Source: Ancylobacter novellus DSM 506 (lineage in GTDB: Bacteria; Pseudomonadota; Alphaproteobacteria; Rhizobiales; Xanthobacteraceae). From it: a stretch of DNA of 64,000 bases. Under the pieces are notes generated by a model. That model was given only the letters and a program-made list of their open reading frames with translations. It was not told where the DNA came from and searched no databases. The stretch lies in NCBI RefSeq assembly GCF_000092925.1, contig NC_014217.1:4650001-4714000 (forward strand), written 5' to 3'. Shown piece after piece: positions 36,181 through 45,599 of this stretch. The translations under genes were made by a program, and so were the position numbers. Each line of letters starts with the position of its first letter. Positions within the stretch are counted from its first letter, which is position 1.

Positions 36181-37463
36181 GAAGGGTCCGTGGTTTCGGT
36201 GATCAGCGCGCCGTCCGGCGCGAAGCGGCCGAGGGGGCCGTCCGGCCGCGAGGTGATGTCGGCAAGCGGCAGCGGGCCGAGGATGAACATGAAGTAGTCG
36301 TAGGGGGCGTGCAGCTCGTTCGCCAGCAGGAACTGGTAGTGCAGGCGCATCAGCTGCCAGCGCAGCCTGTGCAGCTTCTCGTCACTCAGCATGTCCTTGA
36401 GGTTGGCGTTGCGCAGCTGCGGCGGGCACAGCTCGTTGTCCTCGAACTGGGTGCGGCGCAGCGTGACCGGGTGGAACTTGTAGAAATTGATGACGTCGTG
36501 CCGTGCCTGATATTCGACCCAGTAGAGGCCCGGCGTGCGGGCGACCAGGGCCGCCTGCCGGCGCACCTTGCCGCCGTGCCGGTGCAAGGCGAGCTTGGGG
36601 ATGGTAGCGCCGCAGGTGAGCAGGCAGAGCCGGGTCGGCCCGCTGGTGAGGCCGGGGTCGCGGTCGAGCGCGCGCTCCAGCACGCCGAGCACCAGCGTGG
36701 CGCCGAGGCTGTGGCCGACGAGAACGATCTCGTCATATTTGCCGGAGTTCACCGCATCGATGATGACCTGGGCGAAGCTGTCGAGCCGCTCGTCCAGCTC
36801 CGGCGTGCGGTCGTTGAGGTATTCGCGCGCGAGGTCCCAGTCGTCGAGCGCCTGGTGCAGGCGCCAGTCCCGTCCCGGCCGGTGGAACAGGCCGAAGAAG
36901 ACCGCGATGCCGACGACCAGCCCGATGGCCCACGCCGCGAGCGAAGGCAAGGCATAGCTGGCGGCGAAGCCGGCGAGCCCGCCGGCCAGCAGCCCGCCGA
37001 GGATGAACACGAGAAGGATGATATAGGGATAGAAGAAGAACATCCCGTAGCGCACGCTGGCGCGGAAATAGGCCCGCATCGCGCCGCCGAACAGGAAGCT
37101 TGTCAGCCCGCCGACGCCCTTCCACAGCCGGATCGGATCGGGGCGCGCGTCCAGCGCCGCGACGATGTCCTCCCAACGCAGGATGCGATAGTCGGTACGT
37201 GTGGCCCAGTTTGGCGCGCGGGTCTTGACGGTCCAGCCCGCATAAGGCTTGTCGCCGCCGTCGAGCCGGTCGGTCACGTCGACGTCGACCGACCATAATT
37301 CGCCGAACAGCTTCGCCTGATGGGCGAAACGGCCATGGTGATACGTCATGTCGGTCGGGTCATGGCCCGGCAGGAAGATCGCCAGCCGCCGCCACTCCCG
37401 GCGCGGGTCGGCGGAGGGGGAGGCCTGCGCGTCGTCGGTCACGATGTTCTCTGCCACTGCCAT
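36177..37463 (-). CDS. Membrane-associated alpha/beta hydrolase (lipase-like)
   Basis: The 428-residue protein has an N-terminal cytoplasmic segment (LAIFLPGHDPTDM), two or three membrane helices in the middle (FFFYPYIILLVFILGGLLAGG and SLAAWAIGLVVGIAVFFGLF, residues about 140-190) and a C-terminal hydrolase region. That region contains the nucleophile elbow VLVGHSLGATLVLG with the GHSLG serine. The catalytic acid and His cannot be assigned with certainty. It is co-translated with the downstream ICMT-like gene. A lipid-linked substrate is plausible; no direct evidence exists. Confidence 0.75.
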   Translation of the reverse strand: MAVAENIVTDDAQASPSADPRREWRRLAIFLPGHDPTDMTYHHGRFAHQAKLFGELWSVDVDVTDRLDGGDKPYAGWTVKTRAPNWATRTDYRILRWEDIVAALDARPDPIRLWKGVGGLTSFLFGGAMRAYFRASVRYGMFFFYPYIILLVFILGGLLAGGLAGFAASYALPSLAAWAIGLVVGIAVFFGLFHRPGRDWRLHQALDDWDLAREYLNDRTPELDERLDSFAQVIIDAVNSGKYDEIVLVGHSLGATLVLGVLERALDRDPGLTSGPTRLCLLTCGATIPKLALHRHGGKVRRQAALVARTPGLYWVEYQARHDVINFYKFHPVTLRRTQFEDNELCPPQLRNANLKDMLSDEKLHRLRWQLMRLHYQFLLANELHAPYDYFMFILGPLPLADITSRPDGPLGRFAPDGALITETTDPS

Positions 37464-37680
37464 GCGGCGTTTCTAATGGAAGCGGGGCCTCTAGGCCAAT
37501 CCTCGGGCGAGATTGCGTCATCATCTCCACATTCTGTTGTGGCCGGTAGTAGGGTGCTTGCAAGGAGGGCGCGCGCGTTGCACCGCGTGCGACCTTTGTG
37601 TATGCCGTAGGGCTTCGCCCCGGGGCATGATCCTTGCTCTCTTCTCTGTCCCATTGGCGGAAGTGCATTCGGAGCCGTTC

Positions 37681-39603
37681 TTGACCCGTCCCTCGACGCC
37701 GCTTCTCGACATGATCCGCGAGCCTGCCGATCTGCGTCGGTTGCCCGAGGAACAGCTCGCCCAGCTCGCCGCCGAACTGCGCGAGGAGATGATCGATGCC
37801 GTCTCGGTCACCGGCGGTCATCTCGGCGCCGGCCTCGGCGTGGTCGAACTCACCGTGGCGTTGCACCATGTCTTCGACACGCCCAATGATCGGCTGATCT
37901 GGGACGTCGGCCACCAGTGCTATCCGCACAAGATCCTCACCGGCCGGCGCGAGCGCATCCGCACGCTGCGCCAGGGCGGCGGCCTTTCCGGCTTCACCAA
38001 CCGGGCCGAGAGCGAATACGACCCCTTCGGCGCCGGTCATTCCTCGACCTCCATCTCCGCCGGCCTCGGCATGGCGGTGGCGCGCGACCTCGCGGGAGCG
38101 CAGCGCAACGTGGTGTGCGTGATCGGTGACGGCGCAATGTCGGCGGGCATGGCCTATGAGGCGATGAACAATGCCGGGGCGATGGATTCCCGGCTGATCG
38201 TCATCCTCAACGACAACGACATGTCGATCGCCCCGCCGGTGGGCGCCATGTCGGCCTATCTCGCCCGGCTGATCTCCGGCCCGACCTACCGCACGCTGCG
38301 CGAGACCGCCAAGCAACTCACCCGCGGCCTGCCGCGCTTCCTCGGCAAGAAGGCGGCGCAGGCGGAGGAGTTCGCCCGCGGCTTCTGGACCGGCGGCACG
38401 CTGTTCGAGGAACTCGGCTTCTACTATGTCGGGCCGATCGACGGGCACAATCTCGACCACCTGCTGCCTGTGCTGCGCAATGTGCGCGATGCGCCGACCG
38501 GACCGGTGCTGGTGCATGTCGTCACCCAGAAGGGCAAGGGCTACCCGCCGGCCGAAGAGTCGGCGGACAAGTATCACGGTGTGCAGCGCTTCGACGTCGC
38601 TACCGGCGCACAGAAGAAGGCGGCCTCCAACGCCCCGACCTATACCAGCGTCTTCGCCGAGAGCCTGATCGACGAGGCGCGGCGCGACGAGCGCATCGTC
38701 GCCGTCACTGCCGCCATGCCGGCCGGGACCGGCCTCGATCTATTCGGGCAGGCTTTCCCCGAGCGCACCTTCGACGTCGGCATCGCCGAGCAGCACGCGG
38801 TGACCTTCGCCGCCGGACTGGCGACCGAGGGCTTCAAGCCGTTCTGCGCGATCTACTCGACCTTCCTGCAGCGCGCCTACGACCAGATCGTGCATGACGT
38901 GGCGATCCAGCGCCTGCCCGTTCGCTTCGCGCTCGATCGCGCCGGGCTGGTCGGCGCCGACGGTGCCACCCATGTCGGCGCCTTCGACATCCCGATGCTG
39001 GCGACGCTGCCCGGCATGGTGGTGATGGCCGCCGCCGACGAGGCGGAACTGGTGCACATGGTCGCCACCGCCGCGGCCTATGACGAGGGCCCCATCGCCT
39101 TCCGCTATCCCCGCGGCGAGGGTGTCGGCGTCGAGCGGCCGGAGCATGGCGTGCCGCTGGAGATCGGCCGCGGCCGCATCGTGCGCGAAGGCTCCAAGGT
39201 GGCGCTGCTGTCGCTCGGCACGCGGCTTGCCGCCTGCCTTGCCGCCTCCGAGCAGCTTGCCGGCTTCGGCCTCTCCACCACCGTGGCGGATGCGCGCTTC
39301 GCCAAGCCGATCGACCGCGAGCTGGTGCTGCGGCTCGCCCGCGAGCACGAGGTACTGGTTATCGTCGAGGAGGGCGCTACTGGCGGCTTCGGTAGCCATG
39401 TGCTGACCCTGCTGGCCGAGGCGGGGGCGCTTGACCGCGGGCTTAAGGTGCGATGCCTCGCGCTGCCGGACCGCTTCATCGAGCAGGATTCTCCGGCCGC
39501 CCAGCTCACAGAGGCGGGGCTCGACACCGACGGCATCGTGCGCGGTGTGTTCGCGGCGCTGGGTCGTGCGGACGAGGTCGCTCCGACCCTGCTGCGCGGC
39601 TGA
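37681..39603 (+). CDS. dxs: 1-deoxy-D-xylulose-5-phosphate synthase
   Basis: DXS condenses pyruvate and glyceraldehyde-3-phosphate, the first step of the MEP isoprenoid pathway. The 640-residue protein has [19 protein letters not shown], the TPP/Mg motif [18 protein letters not shown], and the transketolase central region [16 protein letters not shown]. The proposed start is TTG at 37681, with a GGAG ribosome-binding site 6 bases upstream. That start gives the conserved N-terminus [16 protein letters not shown]; an ATG at 37627 would add 18 unusual residues. Six bases separate it from tlyA. Confidence 0.94.
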   Translation: MTRPSTPLLDMIREPADLRRLPEEQLAQLAAELREEMIDAVSVTGGHLGAGLGVVELTVALHHVFDTPNDRLIWDVGHQCYPHKILTGRRERIRTLRQGGGLSGFTNRAESEYDPFGAGHSSTSISAGLGMAVARDLAGAQRNVVCVIGDGAMSAGMAYEAMNNAGAMDSRLIVILNDNDMSIAPPVGAMSAYLARLISGPTYRTLRETAKQLTRGLPRFLGKKAAQAEEFARGFWTGGTLFEELGFYYVGPIDGHNLDHLLPVLRNVRDAPTGPVLVHVVTQKGKGYPPAEESADKYHGVQRFDVATGAQKKAASNAPTYTSVFAESLIDEARRDERIVAVTAAMPAGTGLDLFGQAFPERTFDVGIAEQHAVTFAAGLATEGFKPFCAIYSTFLQRAYDQIVHDVAIQRLPVRFALDRAGLVGADGATHVGAFDIPMLATLPGMVVMAAADEAELVHMVATAAAYDEGPIAFRYPRGEGVGVERPEHGVPLEIGRGRIVREGSKVALLSLGTRLAACLAASEQLAGFGLSTTVADARFAKPIDRELVLRLAREHEVLVIVEEGATGGFGSHVLTLLAEAGALDRGLKVRCLALPDRFIEQDSPAAQLTEAGLDTDGIVRGVFAALGRADEVAPTLLRG

Positions 39604-39609
39604 ACTGCC

Positions 39610-40341
39610 GTGTCCCGCGACCGTGCCGACCGCGTCCTGGTGGCGCGTGGCCTGTTCGACAGCCGCGCCAGGGCACAGGCGGCCATCGCCGCCGGGCTGG
39701 TCAGCGTCGACGGAAAGCAGATCGCCAAGCCCTCGGAGCTGATCGCGGCGGATGCACGGATCGAGGCGCGCGAGGCCTATGAATGGGTGTCCCGCGCCGG
39801 CCTCAAGCTGGAAGCCGCGCTCGACGCCGCCGGCCTAGATGTGAAGGGTCTGGAAGCGCTCGACGTCGGCTCTTCCACTGGCGGCTTCACCGAGGTGCTG
39901 CTGGCGCGCGGTGCCGCCCGCGTCCATGCGGTCGATGTCGGCCGCGACCAGCTTCACGCCCGCCTGCGCGTCGATCCCAGGGTGGTCTCGCTGGAGGCGA
40001 CCGACATACGCGACATCGCCATGGGAACGCTGCCGCCGGCCGGCATCGTCACCATCGATGTCTCCTTCATCTCGCTGGAGCAGGTGCTGCCGGCCGCGCT
40101 CGCCCATGCCGCCTCGGGCGCGTATCTCGTCGCGCTGGTGAAGCCGCAATTCGAGGTGGGGCGCGACAAACTCTCCAAGGGCGGCATCGTCAAGGACGCC
40201 GCCGCCCGTGCGGAGGCGGTGGCGCGCATCGAGGCGCGGCTGGAAGAGCTCGGCTGGCGGGTGATGCGCCGTCTGTCCTCACCGATCCTCGGCGGCGACG
40301 GAAATGAGGAGTTCCTGCTGGTGGCGGCGCGGGCGGAATAG
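39610..40341 (+). CDS. tlyA: TlyA-family rRNA 2'-O-methyltransferase / hemolysin A
   Basis: The 243-residue protein has an N-terminal S4 domain (DRVLVARGLFDSRARAQAAIAAGLV) and an FtsJ-like methyltransferase domain. The latter includes the SAM-binding ALDVGSSTGGFTEVLLARGA, the catalytic region VTIDVSFISLEQVLP, and ALVKPQFEVGRDKLSKGG. TlyA proteins 2'-O-methylate rRNA and have been described as hemolysins. The GTG start at 39610 lies 6 bp after the dxs stop. The dxs-tlyA-methyltransferase neighbourhood is common in alphaproteobacteria. Confidence 0.92.
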   Translation: MSRDRADRVLVARGLFDSRARAQAAIAAGLVSVDGKQIAKPSELIAADARIEAREAYEWVSRAGLKLEAALDAAGLDVKGLEALDVGSSTGGFTEVLLARGAARVHAVDVGRDQLHARLRVDPRVVSLEATDIRDIAMGTLPPAGIVTIDVSFISLEQVLPAALAHAASGAYLVALVKPQFEVGRDKLSKGGIVKDAAARAEAVARIEARLEELGWRVMRRLSSPILGGDGNEEFLLVAARAE

Positions 40342-40378
40342 ACCGCCCGCGCCGGTAGTCTCGGCTCGGCTGCCTTCC

Positions 40379-40915
40379 TCAGGCGTGGCGGCGGGCCTCG
40401 CTGTTGGCGACCAACGCCCCGGCGACCTTCTCCGAGACGTAGCCGAAGGCGGCGCCGGCGATCATCGACAGGACGATGGTCACCAGCGGATTGCCCAGGC
40501 TCGCTGCGGTGAGGTTGGCGAGGCCGTCGGCCGCCAGCAAAGCGTAGCCGGCGGTGGCGGCGAAGCCGTAGACCAGCGCCGGGATGGCGGCGAAGGCCGG
40601 CATATTGGCGAGCAGGATCATCACCAGCACGCCGACGCCGACGCAGATGCCGGCCCAGACCGGCAGGCCGAGGCTTTCGCCGAGGCCGCCGCGGCTGACC
40701 GCGAGCAGCGTCAGCCATGCCATGACCGCACCGGCGATGTTCGCCAGCACGGTCGCCTTGAACCCGGCCTCCTTGCCTCCGCAGTGGAAGAAGCAGGCCC
40801 AGGCGATGAAGGCGGCCCAGATTTGCAGGCCGCCGGCGAGAGGTCCGAGGAAGAGCCAGGTGGCGACGCCCCCCAGGACGCCGATACTGATCGCGAGTGC
40901 CGAGATAAGCGACAT
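40379..40915 (-). CDS. DUF1097-domain membrane protein
   Basis: The 178-residue protein has five hydrophobic segments and starts SLISALAISIGVLGGVATWLF. The middle carries WACFFHCGGKEAG and the last part SMIAGAAFGYVSEKVAGAL. This matches the DUF1097 inner-membrane family, whose role is unknown. GGGGGAT directly precedes the chosen ATG at 40915, while longer frames begin at 40960 or 40927. It is convergent with tlyA and divergent from the RlmD/TrmA-type gene. Confidence 0.78.
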   Translation of the reverse strand: MSLISALAISIGVLGGVATWLFLGPLAGGLQIWAAFIAWACFFHCGGKEAGFKATVLANIAGAVMAWLTLLAVSRGGLGESLGLPVWAGICVGVGVLVMILLANMPAFAAIPALVYGFAATAGYALLAADGLANLTAASLGNPLVTIVLSMIAGAAFGYVSEKVAGALVANSEARRHA

Positions 40916-41022
40916 TTCATCCCCCATTGCGTGTGCTTCAGGACTTATTATTATGTGCACTTGCTAAGTAAATGAGGCTGTCCATTTGAAAAATAGGAAT
41001 CAGCCTTGGTCAAAATACATAG

Positions 41023-41038
41023 ATTCGATGTGTCGAAT
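41023..41038. promoter_or_regulatory. Short dyad ATTCGA-TGTG-TCGAAT
   Basis: A perfect 6-bp inverted repeat lies in the AT-rich 40916-41101 region between divergent genes. It could be an operator for either; no protein is assigned. GATTC at 41022-41026 is also a CcrM site. Confidence 0.45.
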
Positions 41039-41101
41039 AGGTCTTTACGGAACGAGTGATAAATTGGCCCACATGATTATCTCGCCAATACATAATACTT
41101 C

Positions 41102-42382
41102 ATGGCTCATGTCAGCGGCCTGCCGCAAATGAATGTGCCCGTCACGCTCCACCTCGACCATATGGGCCATCGCGGCGATGCCGTCGCCGACACGCCGGAA
41201 GGCCCGATCTATGTGCCGCTGGCCCTGCCGGGCGAGACGGTGGAGGTTGCGCGCCAGCACGACCGTGGGCAACTCGTCTCGGTGATCGCGCCGAGCCCGC
41301 AGCGTATCGAGCCGATCTGCCGGCATTTCGGCGTGTGCGGCGGCTGTGCCCTGCAGCACTGGGCGGCCGAGCCCTATCAGGCGTGGAAGCGCGGCCTCGT
41401 GGTCGAGGCGCTGGCGCGCGCCGGGCTGGAGACCGAAGTGGCGTCGCTGATCCCCGCGCATGGCGCGGGCCGGCGCCGCGCGACCTTCCATGCCCGCGGC
41501 ACCGGCGGCGCCGCGAAGGCCGGGCGCGATTTGCTGGCGGTCGGTTTCGCCGGCCGGCGCAGCCACGCCATCGTCGCCATCGACGCCTGCCCGATCCTTG
41601 CGCCCGGCCTCGATGGCGCGCTGCCGGCGGCCTGGGCGGTAGCGCAGGTGCTGGCGCCGCTCGCCAAGCCGCTCGACATCCAGGTCACCGCGACCGAGAC
41701 GGGGCTCGACATGGATGTGCGCGGCAGCGGCCCATTGAAGCCCGACCGCATCGCCACCCTGGCCGAGCTCGCCGGCAAGCACCGGCTTGCCCGCCTCACC
41801 CGCCATGGCGAACTGGTGCTGCAGCGCGAGCCGCCGCTCCTCACCATGGGACGGGCGAGGGTGCCGCTGCCGCCCGGCTCCTTCCTGCAGGCGACGGCGG
41901 CGGGGGAAGCGACGCTCGCCTCGCTGGTGATGGAGGCGACGGAGAAGGCCGGGCGGATCGCCGACCTGTTCTCCGGCGTCGGCACCTTCGGCCTGCGCCT
42001 CGCCGAGCGGGCACGGGTGGCGGCCTATGAATCTTCCGCCCCGGCGGTCGAGGCGCTGGTCAAGGCGACGCGCGGCGTCTCCGGCCTCAAGCCGGTCACC
42101 GCCGAGGCGCGCGACCTGTTCCGCCGCCCGCTCCTGCCGCTGGAGCTGAAGGCGTTCGACGCCGTGGTGTTCGATCCGCCGCGCCAGGGCGCGGAAGCAC
42201 AGGTGCGCCAATTGGCGGCGAGCAAGGTGCCGCTGGTGGTCGGCGTGTCCTGCGATCCCGTGACCTTCGCGCGCGATGCGCAGATCCTCGTCGAAGGCGG
42301 CTACCGGCTGGAGCGCGTCACCCCCGTCGACCAGTTCCTCTACTCGGCGCATGTGGAATTGGTCGGGGTGTTCCGGAGGTAA
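41102..42382 (+). CDS. TrmA/RlmD-family RNA m5U methyltransferase
   Basis: The 426-residue protein is a 5-methyluridine RNA methyltransferase. It has a TRAM-like N-terminal region, a [4Fe-4S] cluster set with Cys73, Cys79 and Cys82 ([10 protein letters not shown]) and a later cysteine in IDACPIL, a SAM-binding [23 protein letters not shown], and the catalytic cysteine in [12 protein letters not shown]. Which uridine it modifies is unclear. It lies downstream of dxs-tlyA with a DUF1097 gene on the other strand between. Confidence 0.9.
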   Translation: MAHVSGLPQMNVPVTLHLDHMGHRGDAVADTPEGPIYVPLALPGETVEVARQHDRGQLVSVIAPSPQRIEPICRHFGVCGGCALQHWAAEPYQAWKRGLVVEALARAGLETEVASLIPAHGAGRRRATFHARGTGGAAKAGRDLLAVGFAGRRSHAIVAIDACPILAPGLDGALPAAWAVAQVLAPLAKPLDIQVTATETGLDMDVRGSGPLKPDRIATLAELAGKHRLARLTRHGELVLQREPPLLTMGRARVPLPPGSFLQATAAGEATLASLVMEATEKAGRIADLFSGVGTFGLRLAERARVAAYESSAPAVEALVKATRGVSGLKPVTAEARDLFRRPLLPLELKAFDAVVFDPPRQGAEAQVRQLAASKVPLVVGVSCDPVTFARDAQILVEGGYRLERVTPVDQFLYSAHVELVGVFRR

Positions 42383-42479
42383 TATTTTCCGAACCAATGG
42401 CGTCGATGAATGCGAATCTGCTGGCGTCCGTTCCCGGAGCTGGCGAGGATGAGGCCTCGCCTCGTTTTGGGAGTGAACC

Positions 42480-43046
42480 ATGAGGGTTCTGCTTTTCGCC
42501 TCGGCCATCGCTCTGGTCGTGGGGTCGACCTGCGCGCGTACCGAGACGATGACCATGCCGTCCATGGGCGGTCCGACGCCGCAGGCGCTCGCCGCCGCTG
42601 CCAAGGTGCCGTCGACCGCGGCTTTCATCAACACCGCGGCGGCCGCGAACCAGTTCGAGATCGCCTCGAGCTGGCTCGCGCTATTCAAGACCTTCAACCC
42701 GAAGATCCGCGCCTTCGCCGCCAAGATGGTCGAGGACCACACCCTTATCGGCAAGAACTTCGTCGCCGCGCTCGGCAAGGCGGATACGGGCGTCACACCG
42801 CCCGCCGGCCTCGGCGCCGATCTCGATGCGGTCATGGCAAAGCTGCGCGGCACCTATGGTCCCGCCTTCGAGGCGGAATACGTTGCTGCGCAGACCAAGG
42901 GCCATCAGGCGGCCGTCGGGCTGTTTGCGGGCTATGCCAGGGGCGGCGCCAATCCGGTGATGAAGGCCTTCGCCAAGGCGACGCTTCCCACCATCCAGAT
43001 GCATCTCGCCATGTGCTACGAGCTCGCCGCATCGCTGAAGAAATAG
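42480..43046 (+). CDS. DUF4142-domain exported protein
   Basis: The 188-residue protein has an N-terminal signal peptide (MRVLLFASAIALVVGSTCA). A DUF4142-type four-helix bundle follows, with AAAANQFEIASSWLALFKTFNPKIRAFAAKMVEDH and a C-terminal QMHLAMCYELA. DUF4142 proteins are ferritin-like exported proteins of unknown function. A Cys in the signal region is not placed in a convincing lipobox. Ribosome-binding site GAGTGAACC is weak. No operon partner is evident. Confidence 0.8.
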   Translation: MRVLLFASAIALVVGSTCARTETMTMPSMGGPTPQALAAAAKVPSTAAFINTAAAANQFEIASSWLALFKTFNPKIRAFAAKMVEDHTLIGKNFVAALGKADTGVTPPAGLGADLDAVMAKLRGTYGPAFEAEYVAAQTKGHQAAVGLFAGYARGGANPVMKAFAKATLPTIQMHLAMCYELAASLKK

Positions 43047-43083
43047 CCGCGGCTCGGCGGGACGAGGGGATGGCGATATCCCC

Positions 43084-43887
43084 TCAGTTCCCCCAACGCT
43101 CCATCCACATGCGCTCGCCGACCGAGCAGGAGACGCGCTGCTCGTCGGCGGCCTTGTGCACCAGCTGCGGCTTCGGCGGGACCACGCCGGCGATCTCCAT
43201 GACCAATTTGGTCTTGATCGCGTCGGCGAATTCATGCGTGCCGCGCACCGGGATGACGAAGGCGCCGGGCCCGCCGATGACGCAGTCTTCGTAATAGATA
43301 TCGAGCTGGCCGATATCGAGCATGGAGCCGGCCGGCTCCTTCAGCATCAGCGGCAGGCCGTTGATGATGATGCCGCGCCCGACCAGGGAATCGCGCGTGG
43401 CATCGACGAGCGGACCCTGATTGTTGGTGCCGTCGCCGGAGATGTCGATGACGCGGCGCAGGCCCTTGATGGCGTTTTGCTCGATCAGTCCGGCGCTGTA
43501 CTCCATCGCGCCCGAGATGGAGGTGCGGTAGACGCGGCGCAGCGGCGCGTTGTGGATCGCCTCGGCGAAGCGCCGGGCATCGCCCGGCCCGCCGATGAAA
43601 GTCCAGTCGACCACCAGCTTCTGCTCGTCGAGGCCCGCCCATTCGACATAGGCTATGGCGACGCGGCCATTGGGGCCGAGCTTGAGCGCATTGAGGAATT
43701 CCGGCGAGGTCACCGCCTTTACATAGCCGTCGCGCTGCAGCGCCAGCTCATCGAGGTCCATCGAGTAGGAAACGTCGACCGCCAGCACCAGCTCGACGTC
43801 GACCTGATCCTCCGCCCGGGCGTCGGGGATCGCCAGCGGACCCAGCAGCAGCGCAAACGCAGCCAGCCATACACGCACGCACGACAT
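43084..43887 (-). CDS. DUF1194-domain protein with vWA fold, exported
   Basis: The 267-residue protein has a signal peptide (ending near ARAE, residue 26) and a von Willebrand A domain: VLAVDVSYSMDLDELALQRDGY with a MIDAS-type DVSYSMD, then ISGAMEYSAGLIEQ and VIDISGDGTNNQG. DUF1194 covers this family, whose function is unknown; a metal-dependent adhesion or sensing role is inferred from the fold. Nearby hydrophilic region contains a C-terminal RVSCSVGERMWMERWGN. It is convergent with the DUF4142 gene. Confidence 0.85.
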   Translation of the reverse strand: MSCVRVWLAAFALLLGPLAIPDARAEDQVDVELVLAVDVSYSMDLDELALQRDGYVKAVTSPEFLNALKLGPNGRVAIAYVEWAGLDEQKLVVDWTFIGGPGDARRFAEAIHNAPLRRVYRTSISGAMEYSAGLIEQNAIKGLRRVIDISGDGTNNQGPLVDATRDSLVGRGIIINGLPLMLKEPAGSMLDIGQLDIYYEDCVIGGPGAFVIPVRGTHEFADAIKTKLVMEIAGVVPPKPQLVHKAADEQRVSCSVGERMWMERWGN

Positions 43888-44050
43888 CGCGACCTCCGTC
43901 GGTGACGGGACCTCGACGTGTCAGAGACGCGTCACAATCATCGTGGCATGGCCGGCGAGAGGCCAGAAGTCGAAATTGCAGGCAGGCGAACGTTCGCGAT
44001 GCCATTCGCGTGAGCGGGCGCTACCGGAGTAACGCCCGCCGGTAGCGTGA

Positions 44051-45355
44051 TCACACGTCCAGCGTCTCTGTGCCGGTGATCTCGATGCCGAAGCCGGCCA
44101 CGCCGACATAGGTGCGCGCACGGGAGGCGAGCAGGCGGATCGACGAGATGCCGAGGTCGCGCAAAATCTGGGCGCCGAGGCCGACCTCACGCCAGTTCTC
44201 GTCACGCAGCCTGGAGCTTTCCAGCTTCTCCTCGCCGCCGACGGAAGAGACCGGCACGCCGGTGGTGCCGTCGCGCAGATAGACCAGCACGCCGCGCCCC
44301 TCCGCCTTGATGCGCTCCAGCGAGGCGCGGATCGCCTTGCCGCCGGTGAACACGTCGCCGATCGGGTCGGCGCGGTGCAGGCGCACCAGCACGTCGCGGC
44401 CATCGCCGATCTTCCCGTGCACGAGCGCGATGTGGTTCACCGGCTCGAACGGCGTGACATAGGAGATGCCATGCATCTCACCGACCACGGTCGGCGCGGC
44501 GAACTCGGCGGTGCGACTCACCAGCTTCTCGCGCAGCTGGCGATAGGCGATGAGGTCGGCCACCGAGACGCGGGTGAGCTTGTGGGCATTGGCGAACTCG
44601 GTGACCTTCGCCCCGCGCATCACCGTGCCGTCGTCATTGACCAATTCGCAGATGACGCCGACCGGTTCGACATTGGCGAGGCGGCACAGGTCCACCGCCG
44701 CCTCGGTATGGCCGGAGCGCATGAGCACGCCGCCTTCCTTGGCGATCAGCGGGAAGATGTGGCCGGGGCGCACGAAGTCGACGGCGCCGGCATTGGAATT
44801 GGCGAGCGCACGCACGGTGGCGGTGCGGTCGTCGGCGGAGATGCCGGTGGTGGTGCCGTGGCGGTAGTCGACCGAGATGGTGAAGGCGGTGGCGTGCGGG
44901 GCGTCGTTGTCGCTCACCATGGGCGAGAGGCGCAGCCGCTTGGCGTGCTCGGCAGTGATCGGCGCGCAGACGATGCCCGAGGTGTGGCGGACGATGAAGG
45001 CGAGCTTCTCCGGCGTCGCATGGACGGCGGCGAGGATGAGGTCGCCTTCGTTCTCGCGGTCGTCGTCATCGGTGACGACGAGCATGTCGCCGCGGGCAAA
45101 GGCTTCGATCGCCGCTTCCACGCGGGCCTGCAGATTGTCGCTCATGTAAGCCACCTCGACGCTATCGAGCCCGAGAAAGTCGTTCGGCGTCACCGCCCCG
45201 CCGGTGGCGGCGGCGATGCGCGCCCCCGCCTCGCGGGAGACCCAGGCCCGGTCTTCGTTGCACAGCGCGGTGATGCTGGCCGGCGACAGGCCGACCGCGC
45301 GCGCGAAGGCGCTGCGCGTCGTTCCGGTCGTGGCGAGCCAGTCCGCGAGTTTCAT
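44051..45355 (-). CDS. ribB: HTH-RibB fusion: DHBP synthase with N-terminal HTH and degenerate GCH II
   Basis: RibB converts ribulose-5-phosphate to 3,4-dihydroxy-2-butanone-4-phosphate for riboflavin synthesis. The 434-residue frame has an N-terminal 65-residue HTH-like segment (RSAFARAVGLSPASITALC). The DHBP synthase domain starts at residue 71 (MSDNLQARVE) with DDDDRENEGDLILAA and GHTEAAVDLCRLA. The C-terminal GTP-cyclohydrolase II-like part reads GDVFTGGKAIRASL where active enzymes have zinc-binding cysteines, so it is probably inactive. If translation began at Met71 (45145) the HTH would be lost; the continuous frame argues for fusion. The N-terminal gene end borders the structured region. 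Confidence 0.88.
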   Translation of the reverse strand: MKLADWLATTGTTRSAFARAVGLSPASITALCNEDRAWVSREAGARIAAATGGAVTPNDFLGLDSVEVAYMSDNLQARVEAAIEAFARGDMLVVTDDDDRENEGDLILAAVHATPEKLAFIVRHTSGIVCAPITAEHAKRLRLSPMVSDNDAPHATAFTISVDYRHGTTTGISADDRTATVRALANSNAGAVDFVRPGHIFPLIAKEGGVLMRSGHTEAAVDLCRLANVEPVGVICELVNDDGTVMRGAKVTEFANAHKLTRVSVADLIAYRQLREKLVSRTAEFAAPTVVGEMHGISYVTPFEPVNHIALVHGKIGDGRDVLVRLHRADPIGDVFTGGKAIRASLERIKAEGRGVLVYLRDGTTGVPVSSVGGEEKLESSRLRDENWREVGLGAQILRDLGISSIRLLASRARTYVGVAGFGIEITGTETLDV

Positions 45356-45478
45356 GGCGAGAGTATAAGGCGGGTGTGATTAGGTGGCAATGAAATGATG
45401 AAAATCTTTCAGTAATACTGAAATTGCGGAGATGCCCTCGTCGTGAAGCACAGTCCCAGCCTCTCTGACCACCGTACG

Positions 45479-45586
45479 CCCTCATCCTGAGGTGCCGCCG
45501 TAGGCGGCCTCGAAGGATGGTCGTTACAGCGCACCTGGACGAGCATCCTTCGAGGCCCGGCTTCGCCGGGCACCTCAGGATGAGGG
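45479..45586. repeat. Type C palindromic extragenic repeat (CTCATCCTGAGG class)
   Basis: Outer arms CCCTCATCCTGAGGTGCC / GGCACCTCAGGATGAGGG are perfect inverted repeats. An inner pair CGAAGGATG / CATCCTTCG completes the structure. This resembles repeats seen widely in Hyphomicrobiales. Confidence 0.88.
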
Positions 45587-45599
45587 TGTGAGGAAAGGT

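Noticed and set aside
43986..43997. GCGAACGTTCGC perfect 12-bp palindrome
   Set aside because: Resembles GAAC/GTTC half-sites but has no N7 spacing, so it is not a LexA box.
44020..44046. GCTACCGG / CCGGTAGC hairpin just after ribB
   Set aside because: A stem is present but with no T-run on the ribB strand, so it was not called a terminator.
45356..45480. Possible FMN riboswitch upstream of ribB
   Set aside because: No AGGGCGGGGTG-type core or matching stems were found on the ribB strand.
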